Shown: positions 57,321 through 64,000 of the stretch, piece after piece | How positions within the stretch are numbered: the first letter of the stretch is position 1 | How the letters are laid out: each line of letters opens with the position of its first letter | Source: Thamnaconus septentrionalis | Lineage: Eukaryota; Chordata; Actinopteri; Tetraodontiformes; Monacanthidae | DNA: 64,000 nucleotides | Assembly: GCA_009823395.1 (NCBI GenBank) | Contig: CM020507.1 | Span: 3,124,501 to 3,188,500 of the forward strand | Reading direction: 5' to 3' | Position numbers and translations under genes: made by a program | The notes under the pieces: model-generated | The model's database searches: none | The model's input: the letters and a program-made list of their open reading frames with translations, nothing else | What the model was told of the DNA's origin: nothing

Positions 57321-57739
57321 AAACATCCTGTCCCGTCTGGTGGGGGAGGGGCGCTGTGGGGGGGGGGGGGGGTTACTGAGATCTCCTATTTGGCAGTTGG
57401 GTTAGCGTTTAGCTCCACGTGCTCTGGAGCCGCGCTGCTTGTTTTAGGAGCGTCATTAATCCCCACGATGTTGTGTCAGCTGGACGAAACACAGATCCAA
57501 GTTTCCTCGACTTGGTTGGGAGCTCAAGTTCAGCTCTAATCCTGCAAGGAGGAACTGCACTCCGCCCACTTGGTTGGGTGGCTCAGTTGCGTCACACTCT
57601 TACGTCACAAGAGTTTGCCTTCTTTTTTTTTGTTTTGTTTTGTCTCTGTGCTGCAGTAAGTTTGACTGGTATCAGTAAGCAGTTGGTGTGTTTACACAGC
57701 TTCACCATGTGTGACGCCAGCTGCTGGTTCGACTGAATC

Positions 57740-58130
57740 ATCAAAACAAAACTGTTTCTTGTTACTAACAATGCCGGCGCAATATTTTGTACCATCTTTA
57801 CTAACAACAAAATCTATAAAATAAATTGTTAGAAGTGTTACTATATATATATATACATTACAGCTACATTGTAGTGCTAGTTAACACAATGAGAGTTCTC
57901 TCAATACTTATTCAAATATATCTGAATAATACAGTACATAAAATTATACAGTGTGTATGTATGTATAATATTACATATACTTGTTGTATGTCTGTATTTA
58001 TATATATATTGTTTATAAGATATATAGTTTTTTAAACTGCTATATACCTTAATCTGCTAACTAGCCCCATAGCTAATTGTTATATATGCAATATGTAATA
58101 TATGTAATATAAGAGTGTCAGTATTAATTG
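57740..58130. other. AT-rich island
   Basis: A marked composition shift: TATATA runs, TTTATATATATATTG and ATATGTAATATATG words in about 390 bp, against GC-rich flanks. It could be an old transposon interior or a matrix-attachment-like region. The 17-mer CTACATTGTAGTGCTAG at 57864-57880 recurs at 61798-61814. Confidence 0.6.
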
Positions 58131-58379
58131 AGTCACTCATGCTTTTGCATTTGCACACAGAACAAAAGCAGCCATCAGTTTTGTTTTTGTGTTTCTTGGA
58201 AAGACCTCATCAGCAGTCGGCTACAATACGAGCTGTGCCAATCAACAAAGGCTCCCCCGACCCCCAGGGAGGTGAGACATGCTGCGTTCATTTATTGGTT
58301 GTCTAATGTGACAGTGAACCTGACTGGGGCGGATTTAAAAATCAAGCAACAGAAAAAAATAAAAAAATAAAAAAATAAC

Positions 58380-58420
58380 AGAAGGGGGGAGGAGGGGGGT
58401 GGGGGGGGGGCAACGTGTGA
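58380..58420 (+). other. G-run cluster
   Basis: Four G runs within 35 bp, with another set at about 58515-58560. Confidence 0.85.
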
Positions 58421-58903
58421 TTGTATTTTACGGTCTGCTCTGCAGCGTTTCTCCTGCTTCTTGAGACACAAAGAGTCGAAATTAGGAGCCGACCTCCCTC
58501 GGGTTGCCGGCGGGCGGGGGGGGGGAGGTAGGGTGAGGGGGGTGAGGGGGTGGGGTGGGTGAGGAGGCACTTCTGTTTGACCCCGGTCAACAGCCTGCGG
58601 GTCTCGCCTCAAGTGTTGATGGGTGGCTGTTGAGGAGATAAAGATATGAGGCAGAGCAGAAGGGGCCCCGGCGGTCCCAGTGAGGGGGGTCGGAGGGGGG
58701 AGAGAGCCCACCTCTGGGACCCCAACCCCCCCACCCCCCCCCGCCCCGCCAGGCTTCTGCCACCGAATCGCGCCGCCGTCTCTCACATTTTTTCTTTCTG
58801 TCGCTCTCCTCGCTGCTCCTCGCTGCTCCTCCGCTCACACGCGGCCTCCTGTGGGCTTTCTCGCACAAAATGAGAACTCAATTAATTCAGGCAAAATGAG
58901 GGC

Positions 58904-58930
58904 CGAGGAGGAGGAGGAGGAGGAGGGGGG
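58904..58930 (+). repeat. (GAG)n microsatellite
   Basis: Seven to eight GAG units before a G run. Confidence 0.92.
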
Positions 58931-59098
58931 CCCAGGGAGCCTATGGGGATGAAGCAAGAGGATGAGCAGATTCTACCTCCGTTACCACGAAGCTGGGGGG
59001 ACGGACGGGAAACAGGAAGGACGACGAGCTGCTGGACGGACACGACAGGAAGAGGACAGGAAGAGAAAGGAGAAGGCGGGCTCAGTGGGCGGAGCCAG

Positions 59099-59101
59099 CA
59101 C

Positions 59102-59140
<39 letters not shown>

Positions 59141-59188
59141 GGAGTGTCATTGCTAGAGCTAGGGGCCGGTTGTGACATCACAGAGGGC
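59099..59188 (+). repeat. dispersed repeat copy e with internal (CTGG)n
   Basis: CACCTGGCTGG expands into about nine CTGG units (to 59139), then AGTGTCATTGCTAG and GGTTGTGACATCACAGAGGG (59168-59187). The order matches copy c at 37911-37976, where the CTGG unit is not expanded. Confidence 0.6.
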
Positions 59189-59199
59189 TTGATTTTAGG

Positions 59200-61030
59200 G
59201 CTTGACTTTGGTGGAGGTGAAATGCATTGTGGGCTTTTGATTTTTTTGGATTTTTTTTTGGGCCTTTAAGGTTAAATCGTAAAAACAAATGAGGTCAAGT
59301 GTGAAAGGAAGTGCGTTAAAAATGACTTCTTGGAATTCACGTTTACATTGCTCATCTTCAATAATTCCTTTTTAAATAAAGCTTCCTGCTAAAACTGATG
59401 CGTTGCTTGAACTCCATAAAAAAAACAAAAAAACAACGTAACCTAATGATGGCGCCAGCGTTGACCCTTTTTCTCAGCGTGGGCGTGAACGAGACGATCA
59501 GATACCTCATTCTGAAACAATTCGATCACGAAACAAAAAAAAAAAAAAGTGACTGTGTTATTGCACCTGATTAAAACCGCAACACAAAAAGAGCTCGAGA
59601 GGCTGATTCTCGCCCTGCGGACAAACACCCTCGCCAGGAAAACACGGAGAACGGGAATTTTTTGCCCCAGTCGGTTCCTTCAAACTGACCTCTGCCGTCG
59701 TCGTGACACGGCGGCGCCCTCATCGCCCATGCAAAACACTATGATTCCGGCGGGATGAAGTGCGTAGCCGCCTAGCGCCCCCCCCCACCCCTGCCCCTCT
59801 CACAATAATCCGTCCGCTACTGTTTCAAATTAACATAATTCCAAGGCAAAAAGGGCTTCGGAAGGAGGTCGGGCGGTGAGTCGCTCTGTAAATGTGACCC
59901 GTTGACCTCTGACCTGAAGGACAAAGGCGCTCGGGCTTAAAGGGGCCGAAATTGCACGTGAACCATGGACCACTGCAGGAGAATGAAGCACATCATGGAC
60001 TGGCAGAAAGGCAAAATCACCACATCTGAGAGCAACGAATGAAACTGTTGGATAAAAGAGGCCGTTGAGATCAGGAGGGGGCGGCACCACCGACCAGGAC
60101 GAGGGGGCGTCCACCCTCTCGCACACCTGGGATTGACTTCTCCAGCAGCACCTCAGATGATGCTTTGTGAGGAAGACTGGAGTCACAGTGGAAGCTGTGC
60201 AGCAGGTGACATCTTTACAGCCCAACTTATTTGTCTGAACTAAAGTAACTAAGAGAACTCTATCAATGAAGACGCACTGAACATTTTCACTCTGATAAGT
60301 CTTGAAACGGCTCGGATTAATAAAGCTGCATCAGTAGCGCCAGCAGCCAGGAAACAGCTCAGGCTTTTCTTTCTTTTCTTTTTTTTTTTCCGTACCTCTC
60401 TTTCACATCGCCTCGATGGAAACACACGAAAGGTCATAAAACCAGCTGTTAGCCGCAGCCGCGGCCGAGCTCGCAGCAGCTACGCAGGGACTCGGCTAAT
60501 GTGTGACATTAGGAGGCCTGCTGCAGAGCTTCCAGCCCCGCCTGCTGCAGCCGAGGAGGCAGAAAAAAAAAAGAAAAGGAAAGAATTGCATAAAAAAGAA
60601 AGAAAGACAAGAAAGGCCAAAGCCAAATAGGTTTCTGTTTTTACGCCGAGGTCGTAACGTTTTTTTTTTTTTTTTTTTAAAGAGGAACACTCGCAAAAAC
60701 AAATGAAAACAAATGACTTGTTGCCGCCGTGAGACCCGTCTGCAGCGCCGCAACACAAACCACTTCCCCGCGGCACTGCGTAAATCTCACTGTCTCCTGC
60801 TAGACCCCTTTTTTTTTTTTTATCTCCAGTGGTTTGATAGCGGCGGTGCTACAGTATATCTCCCCGTTTTTACCAGCCGGACGGGGGCTTGTAAAAAAAA
60901 AATAAAGAAAGACAGTCGAGGCGGCTAGGTCCTCATTTTTTATCTATTTTTCTCTCTATATATTTTTTTTTACACGATAAATACCTCCCGCGTACAGGTG
61001 GGAAAGTGTCAAATGCAGCAGTGGGAGCAT
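59200..61030. other. unique non-coding sequence
   Basis: Holds an A run (59535-59549), a T run (60660-60678) and an A/G-rich piece at 60560-60620. The longest frames (59830-60225 minus, 131 codons) show no domain. Confidence 0.45.
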
Positions 61031-61040
61031 CAGTCTGCAC

Positions 61041-61061
61041 TCCGCCGCCGCCGCCGCCGCT
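61041..61061 (+). repeat. (CCG)n short microsatellite
   Basis: Six CCG units. Confidence 0.9.
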
Positions 61062-61370
61062 TAGCGTGACTGAGCGGCTTGTAAAGAGAGAGAGTGGCTC
61101 CACACCCCGGGCGAGAGACAGGAGGAGGAGAGGATTCCCCTCGGGCTTCACCGACCAGGCGGTTTTATTTTCTTCTCCTTCTTCTTCTCGTCCGCCCACC
61201 CCGTCCCTCCTCCAGAGGAGTTAAAAGGCACAAGACCGTCGAGCAGCAAAGTACGTCAAGTCAGTCATAAGACACCCGGCTCAATGGCTGTTAGTGTTCC
61301 TCGCATTAGGCCAAATTAAAATTAGATCTGTCTTCTTTTATCAAAGCCATATGATGATGCTCCCCCCCCC

Positions 61371-61388
61371 TGACACACACACACACAC
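61371..61388 (+). repeat. (CA)n short microsatellite
   Basis: Eight CA units. Confidence 0.9.
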
Positions 61389-61399
61389 CATCACCACCA

Positions 61400-62295
61400 A
61401 CTTTGCATTTTCTCCCTGGCCAAAAAAACAGAAGTGTTTTTTTTTTTTTGCCGCGTCCAATCAGGAGGAGCGTGGCGGCCCTCGGCGATGTTACAGGCCA
61501 ATGTTTCGCTTCTCCTGGTCGAGCGTGAAAACAAACTCGGAGCTCAGAGTTCAGCGGCTCAGATGAAGGAACGTCTTTGTGTGTGGAGCCGCCACACGTC
61601 AGCTGACAGCGCCGCCGCCACATCCATACGCTATTAACGCCGTTAAAAAAAGAGGAGCGTTTCGGTACGAGGATGAAATTAGAAGCTCTGATGAACAGAA
61701 ACATCGTCTGTCCTCTGACCGCCGCCGCCGCCGGGCTAACACACTGCAAACACCCTGGGAAAAAAACACGAAACACTAAAAAGACTCATTTCTACATCTA
61801 CATTGTAGTGCTAGGGAAGAAAAAATAGCTAAAATAATAATAAATAAATACAAAAAAACAATAATTAATGCAAATTGCTAAAGTAACAATAAAGTGGGAC
61901 TCGTTTTAGAAAGTGGCTTCACTTCCATCTGGTGAATGATTTCGAGAAATCTTGCCTCGACCTCCACTAAAACTCTCACAGGAAGTCGGCGAGGCGGTGA
62001 GCCGTTGTCGCGATGGCGAGAAAAACCACAGAGCGACGCAGCCGAGCAAACGGCAGGAAGCCGCAGAGGGCCGGGCTGCGAGGGAGCGGCTCAGCCCGAC
62101 TCCACGTCCTGTTGAGTAAACATGTTTTTCCGGCGGTGGCAGCGGCGGCGTGCGGGCAGGAAGCGCGACTCAACTGGATGGTAACCAGGGTCACGTGACC
62201 GCGACGGCGGCGGGGACGCGGCTGAGTTCCCAGAGACAGAAGAGTTCTGTCGGCTGCGACCGTGGCGTCCACCTGGTGGAGGAGGCCAGACGTGA
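61400..62295. other. unique non-coding sequence
   Basis: CpG-bearing with an AT-rich piece at 61790-61890. No gene recognised. Confidence 0.45.
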
Positions 62296-62400
62296 CGTGT
62301 TGTGTTGTGTTGTGTTGTGTTGTGTTGTGTTGTGTTGTGTTGTGTTGTGTTGTGTTGTGTTGTGTTGTGTTGTGTTGTGTTGTGTTGTGTTGTGTTGTGT
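62296..62400 (+). repeat. (GTGTT)n pentanucleotide array
   Basis: About 21 perfect units of a 5 bp repeat. Cys-Val-Val-Leu and Asn-Thr-Thr-Gln frames are artefacts. Confidence 0.98.
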
Positions 62401-62472
62401 CGTGAGCACCTTCAGCCGCCTCTGGACAACAAATCCAGTGTCGTCGGCCGTGATGAAATCCTCACACCGTGG

Positions 62473-62500
62473 TGGACAAAAGTTTGTGGACACCTCATGC
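62473..62500 (+). mobile_element. possible Tc1-like terminal fragment
   Basis: GTGGACAAAAGTTTGTGGAC resembles the CAAAAGTTTGGACA end at 3505. Too short to classify. Confidence 0.25.
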
Positions 62501-62642
62501 ATTTGCGATGCACTGTCTAGATTTCAGTGGTGGGGCCACATCGACTCCCATCAACTGATAATATGGACAGTAGGGTTGATATTGGTATTGATCGATATTA
62601 GTGTAATCCATACTTTAGTTTGTATCTAGATATTGTAGATAT

Positions 62643-62676
62643 ATTATATTACTGTATATCATTGTATTACAGTATA
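62643..62676 (+). other. AT-rich hairpin
   Basis: TATATTACTGTA and TACAGTATATA form a stem of about 11 bp with one bulge. Confidence 0.4.
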
Positions 62677-62718
62677 TATTGAAATATATTAAAACAAAAA
62701 GGTGATTTGAAAATAACA

Positions 62719-62720
<2 letters not shown>

Positions 62721-62757
<37 letters not shown>
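62721..62757 (+). repeat. (CA)n microsatellite
   Basis: Perfect CA run; a (CTGT)n run follows at 62848-62865. Confidence 0.96.
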
Positions 62758-62759
<2 letters not shown>

Positions 62760-63202
62760 CCAACTCCACTCAGAGCACCTTCACTTTGCCTCGGCTGCCC
62801 CGAACATAAAACCAGGAGCAGAAACACTATGCAGCCCTTTGGTTTTGTCTGTCTGTCTGTCTGTGGTGGGGGGGGGGCTCCCAGAAACCCGACGCCCTGG
62901 CATCGGCTCGTATCTCCAGAGGGCGGGGGGGGTCGGGTCCAGCAGCGCTTCCAAGTGGCCGCCAGGTGACGGTGTATCAGTGACGGACCACCGCCGAGCC
63001 TCCAGACGCGGCGGCTGAGACACGGCTAATTTGAGAGTCTCCTTGCCCCCCACCTCCTCCCAACCCTCCTTGCTGACCCCCTCCTCACCCCCACCACCCC
63101 CTTCCTTGCGGCTCGCTGCGCCGCATCGACTTACATCTGGCCGTTTACCTTCTCCGAATAACGAGATCTGCATCAACTTGGACTGATTCAATTTGAGCAA
63201 GA

Positions 63203-63206
<4 letters not shown>

Positions 63207-63256
<50 letters not shown>
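63207..63256 (+). repeat. (CA)25 microsatellite
   Basis: Perfect CA run of 50 bp. Confidence 0.97.
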
Positions 63257-63259
<3 letters not shown>

Positions 63260-63582
63260 CTCGCCGCCGGATGACGGCGGCGCGGAGCCGGAGGAGTATC
63301 AGTTGACCTGAACTCATTATTCACAGGGCCGTGTTGTGATGGCTGCTGTTCCGGTAAGGTCACCCCGGAGCAGCCGCAGCGGCGGAATGAAAAAACAAAA
63401 ACATTTCCCACTTAACCAGGGCTGACACGGCCGGGTCTGCGCAAGAAAAAGATCTTGGTCCAAACCAAACTCCCCCCCGCCCCATCCCGCAGCCCCCCGC
63501 CACCCCCCGAGCGACGGGCTGGGAACACTGGGCTCTCTGTGCTGCGCTGTAAGCGGATAGCGGCGTCACGGCTATACGTTCC

Positions 63583-63645
63583 CGACCCGGCCCGGCCCGG
63601 CCCGGAGCAGGAGGAGGAGGAGGAGGGGGAGGAGGAGCAGGAGCG
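63583..63645 (+). repeat. (CCCGG)n and (GGA)n microsatellites
   Basis: Four CCCGG units (63586-63605), then GGA units with one GGGGGA. The flank to 63720 is CpG-rich. Confidence 0.93.
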
Positions 63646-64000
63646 GCACTCACGCATGGCCGCAGCAGGAGAATGGCGCCGCGTTCTAAATAATGGCGAG
63701 CTCTGTGACGGCGGCGAGGAGGAAATTATCGTAATTGGGATTTGCACAAACGGCTCTTCAACGCGGCCCCTCGGTCGCAGCAGGAGCGTCCGGTTGTGTC
63801 TGCAGCTGAGGAGTCAACCCAGAAAAAAAAAAAATCGACTTACTGGGTAAATCTTTCCAATTTAGAAACCTTGGTTTCGATGTTGGTTCCAGATCGGCGC
63901 TTATTCACTTCGTTTTGTCGCCGCATACTCGGCACCGATGTTGCACGTTCGCTTTATTTTGAGCCACCTTAATGAAGTGGAGGCACACGCGGCTGACGCA

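Overview
This window looks like vertebrate nuclear DNA, most likely from a ray-finned fish and probably a percomorph. That is an inference. It rests on very dense, long di-, tri- and tetranucleotide arrays, repeated GTTAGC/GCTAAC words, fragments resembling fish hAT and Tc1-like termini, and GC-rich unique sequence punctuated by short AT-rich blocks carrying homeodomain-type motifs. I found no convincing protein-coding exon, tRNA, rRNA or CRISPR array on either strand. Nearly all long open frames are translations of simple repeats (Ser/Leu, Arg/Glu, poly-Ala, poly-Glu and similar). I read the window as a gene desert or part of a very large intron.

Layout. 0-3.3 kb is a microsatellite cluster and includes a (CAG)29 tract facing a (CTG)28 tract. 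3.3-7.5 kb is mostly unique DNA with putative conserved non-coding blocks. 7.6-9.9 kb holds two copies of a composite repeat (a 75-85 bp head plus a tandem array of about 37 bp units). 10-16.7 kb is mixed, with a strong regulatory-looking block at 15.5-15.7 kb (octamer and SOX/POU-like words). 16.7-17.2, 34.0-34.3 and 45.55-46.0 kb hold three copies of one DNA transposon; the third keeps both terminal inverted repeats and two copies keep the start of a Myb/SANT-like reading frame. 20.7-22.6 kb and 31-33.3 kb carry CTCF-like motifs, including a divergent pair at 22.2/22.5 kb. 24-25.5 kb is dominated by GGAA and GAG arrays. 29.4-30.4 kb is a 960 bp minisatellite of exactly sixty-four 15 bp units with an internal higher-order duplication. 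37.0-37.7 kb is a G-rich tract followed by about 560 bp of GA repeat; a second GA array of about 200 bp lies at 40.1 kb. 42-50 kb is microsatellite-rich. 53.7-57.3 kb contains several AT-rich putative enhancers and a GATG/GACA array with a 196 bp higher-order period. 57.7-58.1 kb is a markedly AT-rich island. 58.2-64 kb has scattered short arrays and a (GTGTT)n array at 62.3 kb.

Because there are no genes to connect, the functional reading concerns regulation and genome dynamics: putative cis-regulatory blocks, possible CTCF-type boundary motifs partly carried by a dispersed repeat, and repeat families that seem to seed or accompany tandem arrays. The most unusual signals are the opposed CAG/CTG pair, the 15 bp minisatellite with higher-order structure, a dispersed repeat next to the three largest arrays of its neighbourhood, and the three-copy transposon family.
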